From contig JAHNZQ020000227.1 in the NCBI GenBank assembly GCA_019155205.2, forward strand, positions 1,423,633 to 1,487,632: a DNA stretch of 64,000 bases. The letters run 5' to 3'. The translations under genes and the position numbers were made by a program. Shown here in pieces: positions 10,705 through 23,187 of the stretch (within the stretch, counting starts at the first letter, position 1; every line of letters starts with the position of its first letter). The notes beneath the pieces are model-generated. The model was not told the origin of the DNA. It did not search any database and saw only the letters and a program-made list of their open reading frames with translations. Source of the DNA: Gracilaria vermiculophylla (Eukaryota; Rhodophyta; Florideophyceae; Gracilariales; Gracilariaceae).

Positions 10705-12231
10705 ACACCACAGCTTTTCCATTCTGGGGCATGAGCTCTTCCCCGACATGTTTTACTGTGACGTGTTTCTCAAATGAAACAATTAATCGTTCATGACGAT
10801 CGTAACAACGGAGAGGTAAGGGGTAACCAGACAGCTAATGTGGAAATCCAGGAATCCGAGCACCATCAGAGTAGTTTGAGGAATGTGAGTGTGTTCCTTG
10901 AGATTGTTTTCGATGGGGAATTTGCAAGGACAGAAGTAAAGGAAAGGAACGAGCTAGCCGCGGAGGATATCTAACTGTCAGAGTTACTTCAGTTTTAAGT
11001 ATTTGCTCGCTGTTGAATGATTTTCATTTGGTGTTTATATGGACATGTGTCGGTCACGGCTGTGTGGCATGCGAGCACGAAGCACGGCAACGTCTGATAC
11101 GTGACGGAAACGAAAATCGGACAGAAGGCGTTCGAATATGTCCGCCGTGTAGGAATTTCAGTGGTGTCGTTCACGGCTTATATCAGAAAGGTTGCTAAGT
11201 TTCATAAGAGGAAAACATGTCATGGAAAACTAGGGCCTTTTTCAGCCATTTGAACCCCATCAATCGCTCTCCTCGCTCTCGCTTTGATTAAACTCGAAGT
11301 GCGCGGATTAAAGCGCAAATCCGATGGATCGCCTGCACGTCACCCAGGGGCCTCGTCATTTCTCGATCTTCCCACCGTTCAGTACGACACCCTCAGAAGC
11401 GATTGACTGACCTGTTTGCGTCACCGATCATTGCGTTCAAAAACTTTTCGAAGCCTGTAGGGTTAAAGAGGTAAAAAGATCTCTTTCACCGCACCACGAT
11501 TGCAAGAATCTACGTACGCCGCCACCTTGTATTTGCTGTATGGGGCGTTCTGGTTTGAAAGAAGATTCACCTTCACCACAGGGAATAGAGCTTGTTTAAT
11601 GTACCCCTGGTATCCACTGACAACATGTTTCTCTCGCCATTGATCTGAAGGCCTTCAGATAGACTACCGTCGGTAACCTCACTCGTCGTCGATACAGTTG
11701 TCCACTGTGGTATAAATGGCTATACGTGGCTACGTTTCACATCCTGAGTCCCGTGTTAGCTCAGTCGTTTTACCCCGCCTGCGATATCCACATCTGAAGG
11801 CCGTGCGTTCAGCGTAGCTTGGCACCGGTGCCACTTCAGCTATTGCTTGACGCGAAGACATGCTGTCACGTCATGTGCGCAGTCTGCAAACTCTCTTGCA
11901 AATAGAGCACCGGCGCATTGTCTCTCAGTTTTCCACTTTGCTCTGCGTTCGACGGGTCTTCCGCCACAACTTTCGTTGTCCCTCAGCTGTCACATTTTGT
12001 TCGTAGAGAAACGAACCGGCTATATAGCAAATTGGTTAGCACTCTTACTTCGTCGCTATCTTCCTACTTAACCCACTCACTGTCACTGCTGGCGGGACTC
12101 CATCTAGCAAGCGGATGCTACCCAGTATCAGCTACGACTTCATCCGCGCTCGAAAGTGAGCTTTATCTTCAAGTGATTTACTTCCTACATTTGTTCTTGA
12201 GCATTCCTCTAAGCAACACTAATGAATTCAC
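10705..12231. other. 1.5 kb intergenic region, tRNA-like remnant at 11753-11825
   Basis: No convincing gene. Short ORFs (10774-10974, 11013-11198) lack recognisable features. Around 11753-11825 a stretch resembles a decayed tRNA or tRNA-derived SINE head: TTAGCTCAGTCG resembles a D arm and CCGTGCGTTCAGCGT a degraded T arm, but the acceptor stem does not pair and the T loop lacks TTCRA. A TATA-like GGTATAAATGG lies at about 11709-11719. Confidence 0.3.
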
Positions 12232-14187
12232 ATGATTAATCTGGATGTTCTGGATAAGCTCGCCAAGGACCATTTGCAGTTTGAGGTCGAGTGCGCAAAG
12301 GCACATGGAAATGGCACCGATATCGATTTATCTTCTGATTCCGCGGTTGTTTGTGCTCTTCACAGAATCCGTGACTTAGTAATGGATGGTTGCATTGAAA
12401 ATGCGGTTCAAATATGCGAAGCGCTGTGCTCAAGCTCTGTGAGTGATCCACACCTTCAACTGGACATCCGCATTCACAAGTTTTGCGAACTCATCTACGT
12501 CACCGAATCTTTTCGGAGAAAAGATGAAGCTCAATATGCAAAGGCAGTTCACGAGACCTTGGAATATGCCCAGCAGCTTGCATCCTTTGCTCTGAACGCC
12601 TTTCCAGAGGCATATGAGGTATTTACCGAGGCCATGATGCTTTTCGCGCTCCCGGAACAAACTGCATCTCCGGAAGCCATTCGAAAACGTCGAGAACGTC
12701 TCGCAAGTCACCTCATTTCTTTAGCTCGATTCTCCGTATGTGCCAGGGAGTCGAACCTTTCTTTTCTCATCCGATATCTTCTGTTGATATATGTACAATT
12801 CAACACGCCCTTAATTCCAAATGCTGAAAGCGAAAGTAACCCCGTCGACTCTCTTGTTTCTGAACTGCTGTGTTGCGAACAAAGTAATAAGTTCGGCGAA
12901 TCTCTCATTACATGGAAAACAGATGAAAGCCGCCCGCATCGCTCTGGACCAAACTCTGCGTATGAAGAGGCTGATATTCAAGCTCTCCGCGAGAGAGCTA
13001 ATATAACCAGGCAAGAATCACTGGACAGTCTTGGTTTTGCACATGGCAATCTTTCCCATGCAATGAAGAATGAACTCGGCCGTGTTACGGTTGACCAAAA
13101 ATGCATCAGAAAAATGGTGGTGGACTACTGCGCCTCTCGAAGCTTACCAGAATTTCATCTCGACCCCAATTTGACGGACGACCCGTACTCTCTATCGCAT
13201 ACGCGTTTATCACCAGACCAAAGAAACATAGCGGTTCCTATTAACGGCATTAGCCCCAGCATCATAGAGATGTATCACAGTATGAAGCAATTGCGGGAAT
13301 CGACCCAGAGAAACTCCAAAAAGAGTACTCTGCAACGCATTTCTACGATTGAATCAATCATTGGGACGGCCTGTACTGATACTTTGAAGTTCCGATTGGC
13401 TCAGAAAAGGGTTCTGTTTCATCTTTACAAGAAGGATTTTGAAGAGGCTATCTTAGTTTCACAGTCCGTGCTTGGGCCACTCTCTGCCTTGCATTCGGAA
13501 TTGTTTTCTTCGCTAGTAGACACAATGACTTTACTTGTGCTATCTAACGATAATGAATACGGTTTCTCTGGCGACAATCAACATCAGAATGATTCGGCTG
13601 AACCAGTTCGAGAATCAGAGGACCCGGTTAAAAGCCCCGACCCTATGAACGATGAGGAAATGAAATCAGAACCAAATACACATCAGAATCGGAATGTTGG
13701 AGAGGAATCTTTTGAAGCTACTATGCGTGATTGTAACAGAAGAGTTACTGCAGACTGTTCATTTGCGTCACTCATAGAAGAGGCATACGATTCACTGAAG
13801 AGAAAGTATGGTGAGCCAAACATGATTTTACTTCTCAGAGCTTTACTGCTTAGCCATCAAAACTGGGAAAAACGAAATATGATGAGGGATCAATTAGCAC
13901 AGTCGTTCTTCGTATCGAAAGTCCTTGGACACGAAAAAGAGGAATCATCGAGAGATGATACCAACTGCCCATCAGCGGAGGACGTCGATAAATCAGATCG
14001 CGTAGTTTCCACGGGAAGCGCCATCGACCGTCACGCTCCGAGTCCAGAATCAAGGGAGCAAACGATACTCGTTCTCATGGAATTCATGAATATGTCGAGA
14101 GCTGAGGCGATTGCGGTGTTGCGAAATCATCCTCAGACTGCTAGCACGCAGTCGATATTAGATTCTCTCTTAGGATCGTTGATGTGA
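12232..14187 (+). CDS. CTLH/CRA-domain protein, RanBPM/GID-complex-like
   Basis: A 651-residue soluble alpha-helical protein. Residues about 40-85 (LHRIRDLVMDGCIENAVQICE and IRIHKFCELIYV) fit the CTLH domain. Residues about 100-190 (TLEYAQQLASFALNAFPEAY, FLIRYLLLIYVQF) fit the following CRA region. This arrangement occurs in RanBPM, GID8/TWA1 and other subunits of the CTLH/GID ubiquitin ligase. The central 260 residues are poorly conserved and acidic. A second helical region near 520-575 and a UBA-like C-terminus (MEFMNMSRAEAIAVLRNHP) complete it. There is no SPRY and no obvious LisH before the CTLH; a LisH could lie on an undetected upstream exon. Assignment to the RanBPM group is an inference from CTLH plus CRA. 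Confidence 0.7.
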   Translation: MINLDVLDKLAKDHLQFEVECAKAHGNGTDIDLSSDSAVVCALHRIRDLVMDGCIENAVQICEALCSSSVSDPHLQLDIRIHKFCELIYVTESFRRKDEAQYAKAVHETLEYAQQLASFALNAFPEAYEVFTEAMMLFALPEQTASPEAIRKRRERLASHLISLARFSVCARESNLSFLIRYLLLIYVQFNTPLIPNAESESNPVDSLVSELLCCEQSNKFGESLITWKTDESRPHRSGPNSAYEEADIQALRERANITRQESLDSLGFAHGNLSHAMKNELGRVTVDQKCIRKMVVDYCASRSLPEFHLDPNLTDDPYSLSHTRLSPDQRNIAVPINGISPSIIEMYHSMKQLRESTQRNSKKSTLQRISTIESIIGTACTDTLKFRLAQKRVLFHLYKKDFEEAILVSQSVLGPLSALHSELFSSLVDTMTLLVLSNDNEYGFSGDNQHQNDSAEPVRESEDPVKSPDPMNDEEMKSEPNTHQNRNVGEESFEATMRDCNRRVTADCSFASLIEEAYDSLKRKYGEPNMILLLRALLLSHQNWEKRNMMRDQLAQSFFVSKVLGHEKEESSRDDTNCPSAEDVDKSDRVVSTGSAIDRHAPSPESREQTILVLMEFMNMSRAEAIAVLRNHPQTASTQSILDSLLGSLM

Positions 14188-15232
14188 ACCTATTTCTATC
14201 CTGTCCTCATAAGAGAGTCCATCTAATTTGCGAAGCATTATGTAAATGAATATATGAAGATTGTGTCGAAGCATTTTCGTTGTTGCGAGTGAGTGATAGA
14301 AGCAGGAAGAGCAATGTGTTCCTCATCCGTTTGCTTTACCAATTTTATCGAATGTTCTACAAGATGAAAGGACTGATGAGAAGAAGTGATGTCGCATTTG
14401 TGCGGTTGTAGCCTGAAATTATGCGTCACTGCACTTAATCTCTTTTTATACAACTTTGAGAGCGGCAATGAACTGGTCTCAAAAAAGTATTATCGACAAT
14501 GTAAGCCGAAACAATCATTACTTGACGAGCAACACACTCCGCCATATTTTGAGGTAACGTACAACTTCTGATGGTATATCAGACATTACAAATATATATA
14601 TACGTAGATTTTGAAGGAAGTCCTACTATTTGATTCATATTATTTCTGTTTGTAGGGAAACTTTGTCGCGTTTAATATATGGATCGGGATTTCCTTCGGA
14701 CATCGTGCTTGTATGAAAATCGAGAAATAGTAGCTCTTATGCTTCAGATCTTTAATAACATGGATCCCTCTGTAAACGCTAAATATCTCGATGACTGTGT
14801 CTGTGAGAGCAATATGAAAAGAAGCGACATAAAATGTCCATTAATGTTCTTATGTTATCCTGTTGTACAACTTTACTCTGTGAAACCCATGATTGCCCCC
14901 GCATTTTCCACTAGGATCCTTTTTTTCTACTCAAATGCTGATGCCGAGTCAATAATCAGCGTCAGTCCGCTGAAATTGGAAATGACTTCCTGTACTAAGG
15001 TCATCAAGCTTAATTCTGCTAAACAGAATCACGTTCCGAAGCAGCTCTGCACAGTGAAGAATTCTATTTCTTATTTATTACTTACTGTCTCAACAAAACT
15101 TCCAACACGGGCAAAAAATGGTATTTCATGGACAAGATCGATATTTTAGTGTCGCTCATCTCATTTACCCTCCTCACGAGACAGTGGAAAAGTATTACTG
15201 GTCGCAAAGCAATCATAGAGATTCTGGAATCT
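14188..15232. other. AT-rich convergent intergenic region
   Basis: 3' flanks of the CTLH gene (+) and the MFS gene (-). An ATG ORF at 14679-15149 (156 residues) has no recognisable domain and AT-rich codon use unlike its neighbours; I do not call it. No RNA gene or repeat seen. Confidence 0.45.
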
Positions 15233-16522
15233 TTAAGTATAATCTGGCATCGGTGATGAACATCGAGGTTCGGAAAAAAATTCTGCTACGTGAAACGCAA
15301 TTATCGCTATGGAGACAAGTATTGACGCGCCTGCGTATAACAGGTGTGAGCCATAAGCTTCAATTATGAAACCCCCGCAAAGCGTGCCGAATATTCTTCC
15401 CAAAGCCATAACCATGGTAATAATTGATTGTCCTGTAGCCTCAAGTTCTGGAGGTACGCGATCTGAGATAAAAGCCGTTGATGCGATGTAGAACAGAGCA
15501 TATGTTACGCCGTGCAGGGGTTCAGCGAAAAGAACAAACCACGCGTTAGGGGCTAGGGCGTACATGACTGCTCGCAATACGTACGAAGTAGCGCCTATTT
15601 TGGCTAGAACTGGAGCACCAAAAGATGACAACAACTCGGGAGCTTTTGCAAAGAGCGGGAACTCAAAAATAACAGTGATAACGACACTAATACCGCAAAG
15701 CAAATTGCTAGATTCAAGCTCATCCTGCATAAAGAGGAATAAGAGATTTTCAACCAAACTCATTCCTGCAGCTTCCCAAAAGATAAGGTTGAAGAAAAAA
15801 GATGTTTTGAGTCCGTTTGTAGAAAAAAGCTGATGAATGAGAAAAGCTGCAGATGCTCGAGGTTGGGAAGATTCTGTACAATTTTGGTGCGCGTCCTCTG
15901 CGATGGCGGCGCGCAGAGATACCGTTTCTCCATCCCGTGATCTTCTTGAATGTTTAACAAAGGAATGGATACAAAATACGTACGAAAATGTGCATATGAC
16001 GGAGAAGACGTACACCACAATCATTGACGAAGAAAAAATATCGAGAAAGAAACCCATGCCAAGGGAGACTATCGCCCAGCTGAGTGCCCCGAACAGCCTT
16101 TCATGTCCTAGACGTTCGTGCCCTTTGTGACCGTGTCGTAATTTAAGATTCGACAATATTGAACCGCTCATGAGAGGATACGCTGGAGCAGCTACAAACC
16201 CGTACATGACGCGTAGAACAAGAAAAAATAGAAAGACGTGACCCCCTCGAACTATTCCAAGAGCGGGAAGTGCTATTATTTGGGAACAGAAGAAGAACAA
16301 TGCCAAAATTGACAGAATGGCAGCGGTTTCTTCCCTATTGCCGTGGATATCTGCTAAGTTGCAAAAAAAAGGTGTGGCTATCAAGTCGCACACGGGTTGG
16401 ATGGCAAGGAGAATACCCACTTGACTTTGACTCAAACCATGAGCTTGCAGGAACACGGATGTGAAGCGACCTGGAGCCGCCAAAACAGCCATTAAGCCGA
16501 AGTAAAGCCATCCAAGTCTCAT
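15233..16522 (-). CDS. Major facilitator superfamily transporter (MFS_1-like)
   Basis: A 429-residue integral membrane protein with about 12 hydrophobic segments in two groups of six. The start RLGWLYFGLMAVLAAPGRF, then GLSQSQVGILLAIQP, DLIATPFFCNLADIHGNRE and the second-half FISDRVPPELEATGQS segment are typical of the MFS_1_like/LacY-type subgroup (relatives of MFSD6 and bacterial PPP-family permeases). The loop-2 signature is represented by NLADIHGNREE. The ATG used is at 16522; an in-frame GTG three codons upstream is not a plausible start. Substrate cannot be predicted. The C-terminus ends in a short hydrophilic tail. Intronless. Confidence 0.85.
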   Translation of the reverse strand: MRLGWLYFGLMAVLAAPGRFTSVFLQAHGLSQSQVGILLAIQPVCDLIATPFFCNLADIHGNREETAAILSILALFFFCSQIIALPALGIVRGGHVFLFFLVLRVMYGFVAAPAYPLMSGSILSNLKLRHGHKGHERLGHERLFGALSWAIVSLGMGFFLDIFSSSMIVVYVFSVICTFSYVFCIHSFVKHSRRSRDGETVSLRAAIAEDAHQNCTESSQPRASAAFLIHQLFSTNGLKTSFFFNLIFWEAAGMSLVENLLFLFMQDELESSNLLCGISVVITVIFEFPLFAKAPELLSSFGAPVLAKIGATSYVLRAVMYALAPNAWFVLFAEPLHGVTYALFYIASTAFISDRVPPELEATGQSIITMVMALGRIFGTLCGGFIIEAYGSHLLYAGASILVSIAIIAFHVAEFFSEPRCSSPMPDYT

Positions 16523-17940
16523 GCTGTTCACAGAAGACGGCTTGCGACTGGTTACAAACTCACTGAGAGGTGCTGCGGTTACTTCAAACGATCAGGTGCG
16601 TCTACGAATGGGCGCCGGGGTAGTTTACAAGCGTTTTTCCAGAGTCGTGAGCTCTTGCTCTTCGAAGCCGGTGCCGAACAGTGAACAAGGAACACCATGC
16701 TGGGAAACAAGGTAATTTTGGAAACGATGACAATCACTGTTTAGAGCAAACAATGAGGCTTCTCTCGTGTGCTGAAAGCACACTCATTCAGGAATGCCAC
16801 AAAAAGTCTGATATCAACGGTTCAGGTGCATGCGATGTATTTCCGACGCGTTTTCGCAAGCTTCCTACTTACACCAAAAGATTGCCGAGCGCATCCAGGT
16901 TCTATTCTGCAGCTATATCAAAACCAGGACTTTGCGTCGACCGGCACTCAGGTACATGGGTACAGGTGGAGCACGAAAAAAATGCGGATCACTTTGAGCG
17001 AAGAACTACCAACTTCTACTGAGAGCGGAACAGCTACTGCCAAAGCGATGCGTCGTGACGCAGTGAGGTTCGGATGTGGAAATTAACCTCTTTCGTAAGG
17101 CAACTGATGTGCTCCTGGGCTGTCACACAAACGTGCTTACTGTGACTCTGCGGAGCGGAAGATGCGGTATGAAGATGAGTCCGGCTGATTTTCGTAGGAG
17201 AACTGCGGTTTCTATGTAATAGGTGACATTGTCACGAACTTGGAATTGAAGAAGCATAGTTCCAAATGGTCGCAACAAATCTAACTGGTCGTGCACACGC
17301 GAAAATATGGGGTATAAAAGGAACAAGATTGTTGCTATGAGCTGTACAAGAGAGGCTTATCGACATGTCAGAAGAACATATTCTAGTAAAGTATTTTCCA
17401 GTCGTTGCATTCTACGTCTTTAATACTCGAAGACAGTGTAGCCTCTAGGCTGTCTTCGAGACATGACTTCACTACGATACGGCTTGTAGACTATCTCTGT
17501 GGTTCTGTGTGGCCCGATACATCTTTCTTTGTTACATTTACCGTGGTTAGTCCGTGGAGTTCGCGAGTACGTATGCACATGGATTGTTTACGGTTTGCCA
17601 TTGGTTCATGCCGAGGTTCGAATGGAACTCGAGATCCCACATTCAACACCCTCATTACTAAAACTGTCGATTGCTCGTGTACCATTCCATTACAATAATC
17701 TCCAGATTTGTTACGTCAATTTCTTAACAAGGGGTAAAGATTTGGCAACGAAAGGTCCAAGCGATTTGTGGACTAGCTAGCTAGCTAGCGAAGGGTCGGA
17801 GGCAGACAGCTTCCGAGTAGTCACCACTGCGTTCGTTTTTCGAAAAAGCACTAAAATTTCAAGTACAACAATTTCCGGGAGCACAACCAAGCGAATTAAA
17901 GTAATCGGCATCCGATCTAAGCAATCCGCGCTTTCAAGAT
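16523..17940. other. Divergent intergenic region
   Basis: 1.4 kb between the MFS gene (-) and MIS18 (+). Several short plus-strand ORFs overlap without a recognisable domain. A tetranucleotide run (CTAG)4 sits at 17773-17788, and a TATA motif at 17313 is listed separately. Confidence 0.45.
17313..17320 (+). promoter_or_regulatory. TATA-box-like element
   Basis: GGTATAAAAGG is a near-perfect TATA box in otherwise unassigned DNA, 0.63 kb upstream of MIS18. The only ATG ORF close downstream is 28 codons, so it may serve the MIS18 transcript with a long leader, an unseen non-coding RNA, or nothing. Confidence 0.3.
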
Positions 17941-19257
17941 ATGTCCCTTTCTGAGGTTGGCTGTCCTCACAGTATCCCCATCGGCCTTTTCCGTTCTTTA
18001 TCCTTTCCGTCTCGTTGGTTGTCAGCCAAAGTATATTCATCCGCGTTCAACACTTTCGCTTGCCCTTCATTCATGGTCAAACGAGGGAATCCAAGACGAC
18101 CAAATGGACGTACTAGGGAAAGGCGGAAGCTCGTTGACACGGACCGAGTCCAAATTCGAAACGAACCCTTGAATGACTCACAGAATGAACGAACAGCAGA
18201 TGAAATGCATGACAGTACATCCGACCCATCACCCCAACAAACTGGCAAAAGTGATGCCATCGCCACTCTGGAGGATATGCAAAAAAAGGCCGGTGAGGAC
18301 CCTTCCCGTTACTCCGATATCATATTCCAGTGCGTCAATTGCCACGTCGTTGTCGGGGATACGTGCTCGCCGCACATTGTAGACCTCGATCACAACATTT
18401 TATCGCTCAAAACAGCATCGAACATCCAAATTGAAGACAAACTTCATGTTTGCCAGAACGGTTTTGCAGCAGGGTGCACATTTAAGCGCATACTTTGCGG
18501 CTCTTGCAACGCCCCGGTTGGTAAAACATATACATCTACCACCGCTGCTCTAGACCAATACCGTTCCCTATACACGCTCGATTACGATTCACTTGATACC
18601 TATCGACTGGGGTCTGGGAAAACCCAGACAGGCGAGACGCTTGACGACCTCGACCTCCAGCATGCCAACATGCGGCCCGATGGAGAAGAGCCACGCGTAT
18701 CAGCAGAGGATTTTATTGCTCTTGACACCTACGTCACTGACGTTGGCAAGGCGGTGAATAAACAAACGGACGCTATGGATCAGTACGGCAAAGCCTTGGA
18801 AGAGCTCCAAAAGGACTTCAAGGACTCTGACAATTTGATGAAAGACGTTCGCCAGTCTCTTGAATACGTCCAAAACATAATGCTAGTCTGGGATGAGAGG
18901 TTGAGAAACATCGATACTCAAAAGGAGAAAACAAACAAATTACTTGAACTCTACCAGGGATGCACGGAGAGATATCAGAGCATGGAGCTCCAGATCACCA
19001 AAGTTGTGCAAAAGTCCGAAAGGCTCAAAGATGCTGTGGTCCGTCTCGACCAAATGGAGCGCACAATGACAAAGCTAAACGCAAAAGTCGGTGGAATCGG
19101 GGATGCACATACCCATTCGAACAACAACGACACTATGCTAAACGACAAAATCAAAGGCACCTTCGCCCCAATTCCACGTTCCCTCTCCAAAAGCGCCAGA
19201 AATAGGCACCAATCATCGGGAAGATTATCCCCGAAAGCAAAGCGACGACGTTCATGA
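17941..19257 (+). CDS. MIS18: MIS18-type kinetochore/centromere protein with Yippee-Mis18 domain
   Basis: A 438-residue protein if the first ATG is used. The second ATG (18073, MVKRGNPRRPNG) gives a basic, more typical start, and the first 44 residues may be leader. Residues about 128-215 carry the Yippee/Mis18 zinc fold: CVNC at 131-134 and CGSC at 186-189, with GDTCSPHIVDLDHNILSL, NGFAAGCTFKRILC and YTLDYDSLDTYRLGS, in the order of MIS18A/B. MIS18 primes centromeres for CENP-A deposition by recruiting the HJURP/Scm3 chaperone. The C-terminal half is a predicted coiled coil (about 270-395), matching the helical oligomerisation region of Mis18 proteins but longer. The tail is basic. It ends 69 bp from the convergent MetAP2 gene. 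Confidence 0.8.
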   Translation: MSLSEVGCPHSIPIGLFRSLSFPSRWLSAKVYSSAFNTFACPSFMVKRGNPRRPNGRTRERRKLVDTDRVQIRNEPLNDSQNERTADEMHDSTSDPSPQQTGKSDAIATLEDMQKKAGEDPSRYSDIIFQCVNCHVVVGDTCSPHIVDLDHNILSLKTASNIQIEDKLHVCQNGFAAGCTFKRILCGSCNAPVGKTYTSTTAALDQYRSLYTLDYDSLDTYRLGSGKTQTGETLDDLDLQHANMRPDGEEPRVSAEDFIALDTYVTDVGKAVNKQTDAMDQYGKALEELQKDFKDSDNLMKDVRQSLEYVQNIMLVWDERLRNIDTQKEKTNKLLELYQGCTERYQSMELQITKVVQKSERLKDAVVRLDQMERTMTKLNAKVGGIGDAHTHSNNNDTMLNDKIKGTFAPIPRSLSKSARNRHQSSGRLSPKAKRRRS

Positions 19258-19326
19258 AGTAGATCAAAGCGATGCTGAGAACGTTTATTATTGCCGTCGA
19301 GGGTGACCACGCCGCTTCTCTTGTGT

Positions 19327-21337
<2,011 letters not shown>

Positions 21338-21809
21338 ATGACGCTCTCATTTGTGTCTCCTTTCGGCCGTGTGCCCTTCAATGCTCTTCGTGCGGCACGG
21401 ACAACCTCGCGTTGTTCGCTCAAACCGCGTTGGTTTGCTTCATCAACATCATTAGTCGATAACGCAGTAAAACAGAACAATGTCATGGTCTTTTCTGCTT
21501 CGTACTGCCCCTACTGTATGCGCGTTAAATCTCTTTTCAGCGATCTTAACGTCGATCATACCGTCTGGGAGCTTAATGAGCGAGAAGACGGTGATGACAT
21601 AAGAGCTATTTTGCTTGAAAAAACCGGCCAGCGAACTGTTCCAAACGTTTTCGTCAATGGAAAACATGTGGGTGGTTGTGATGGTAAGTTAATTTGCGTT
21701 TTGCTGTAGCAGAGGAAGCAATTGACTAACTGGGAAACAACTTTCCTGTGTTAAAGATACTATGGCTCTTCACGAGCAGGGGCAGCTTCTCAATATGATC
21801 AATGCTTGA
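21338..21809 (+). CDS. Dithiol glutaredoxin (CPYC), organelle-targeted, two exons
   Basis: Exon 1 (21338-21683) encodes a Ser/Arg-rich presequence of about 40 residues, likely mitochondrial or plastid, followed by a glutaredoxin fold: VMVFSASYCPYCMRVKSLF with the redox centre C57-P-Y-C60, TGQRTVPNVFVNGKHVGGCD with the cis-proline TVP, and GGCD for glutathione binding. The unspliced ORF stops soon after. GTAAGT at 21684 and TTAAAG ending at 21756, with GACTAAC at 21724-21730 as branch site, define a 73-bp intron. Exon 2 (21757-21809) adds DTMALHEQGQLLNMINA and TGA, the usual last helix. The product is 132 residues. It uses glutathione to reduce disulphides or mixed disulphides. Confidence 0.92.
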
Positions 21810-22486
21810 GACTTGCAGTGACCGAACTCGGAAATCCGATGTCCGAAAAGGCGACACTATTTCTATATTACACCCTTTTTGGCTTGATGTGTCAAGTGCT
21901 GTGTTTGTAGTGTTCCATTTAGAGACACTCACAGATAACATAGCCTTGTTCACATTTTTAGTTATTCAAGTTACCTGAACAGCGTAGAAGTCTTGTGATT
22001 GCCTCAGATAAAAAGACCCTGGGTAGAAACTGAAGCTATTGAGCTAAATTTCGCACTTCCCACACCGGAGACGGTTCTATTGCAGCTCATGGTTGTCCTC
22101 GGAATATGGATTATTGGAATGCTGATCCTCGAAGGACATGATCAGCGCGTATCGACAAGCGCCAAATCCGAGAATTTTTACAGATCAAATCTGAGCATCA
22201 GCTTGAGGGTTTAATACAAAACTAATTTTTGGCAAAAAGAGAAACTTTCATATGAATTCTGTTGCTCCCGAGTTGGTCAAACGCGAGCTTCTTTCAATTT
22301 CAGATTTACAAGCCATAAATTGCATCAGATTTGGATCCGAGCGGAGCCGACGGCGGGCACCGATCAGAGAATACTTCATCGCACCCACATCGAACCCGGG
22401 ACGACTGGTATTGAAACGCGGCTAGGGAAGTCACCGATAGTCCGCAGCTTGCAAGGGCGGAAGACCGTCTCCCGTGCATTGCAAAC
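21810..22486. other. Intergenic, possible membrane-exon remnant
   Basis: 3' flank of glutaredoxin and upstream region of RPS9. An open stretch at 22015-22214 (+) following an acceptor-like TTGCCTCAG encodes a hydrophobic segment (LLQLMVVLGIWIIGMLILEG) but has no early ATG; it might be an exon of an unseen small membrane protein. A tRNA T-arm-like CGGGTTCGATG on the minus strand near 22385-22400 does not fold into a tRNA. Confidence 0.3.
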
Positions 22487-23187
22487 ATGGTGAACTATCG
22501 TAACAGTACGTTGGTTGCGATCCAAGTACCCGGTTGCGATTGTAGTGACGCGGTACACCTTCGTGCTTGTACTAACTCGAACCTGATTATGTTCATCTGC
22601 ATGTATCACTCTTTATGACTTAAGCCTCTAAGACATATCGAACTCCTCGTCGTCCGTACGAGAAAGAGCGTCTCGATTCTGAGCTTCAACTGGCCGGAAA
22701 ATATGGTCTTCGCAACAAGCGTGAAATCTGGCGAGTTCAACTTGTTTTGTCCAAAATCAGATCAGCCGCTCGTGAACTTCTTACTTTAGAGGAAAAGGAT
22801 CCGCGTCGCATCTTCGAAGGTAATGCTCTGCTGCGCCGTCTCACGCGCCTCGGACTCCTGGACGAATCACGCCAAGCGCTCGACTACGTACTTTCCCTTA
22901 AAGTTCAAGATTTCTTGGAACGCCGCCTGCAGACTCAGGTTGTCAAGCTTGGTCTCGCGAAATCTATCCATCATGCGCGCTGTTTGATAAAGCAGCGTCA
23001 CATCCGTGTGGGGAAGCAGCTGGTCAATGTTCCATCCTTCACCGTGCGTGTTGACTCGCAGAAACATATTGACTTCGCTCTCACTTCTCCGTTTGGTGGC
23101 GGGCGACCTGGCCGGGTCAAGCGAAGGGCTATCGCAAGGCGCAAGAGTAGCGGAGGCGGTGGTGGTGAAGATGAGGATGACGAGTAA
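22487..23187 (+). CDS. RPS9: 40S ribosomal protein S9 (uS4), two exons
   Basis: uS4 binds the 5' domain of 18S rRNA early in small-subunit assembly. Exon 1 is only 19 nt (22487-22505, MVNYRN plus one base). A 119-bp intron (donor GTACGT at 22506, branch TACTAAC at 22570-22576, acceptor TTAAG ending at 22624) precedes exon 2 (22625-23187). Joined, the N-terminus reads [20 protein letters not shown], matching plant and algal S9. The body contains [10 protein letters not shown], the S4 domain [20 protein letters not shown] and [16 protein letters not shown], and the family end [20 protein letters not shown]. The C-terminus is a Gly/Asp/Glu tail. Total 193 residues. An ORF starting at 22747 misses the first 48 residues. 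Confidence 0.96.

Noticed and set aside
14679..15149. 156-codon plus-strand ORF between the CTLH and MFS genes
   Set aside because: AT-rich, no motif, and located in the 3' flanks of two convergent genes.
22380..22400. CGGGTTCGATG on the minus strand as a tRNA T arm
   Set aside because: T stem does not pair and no D or anticodon arm at tRNA spacing.
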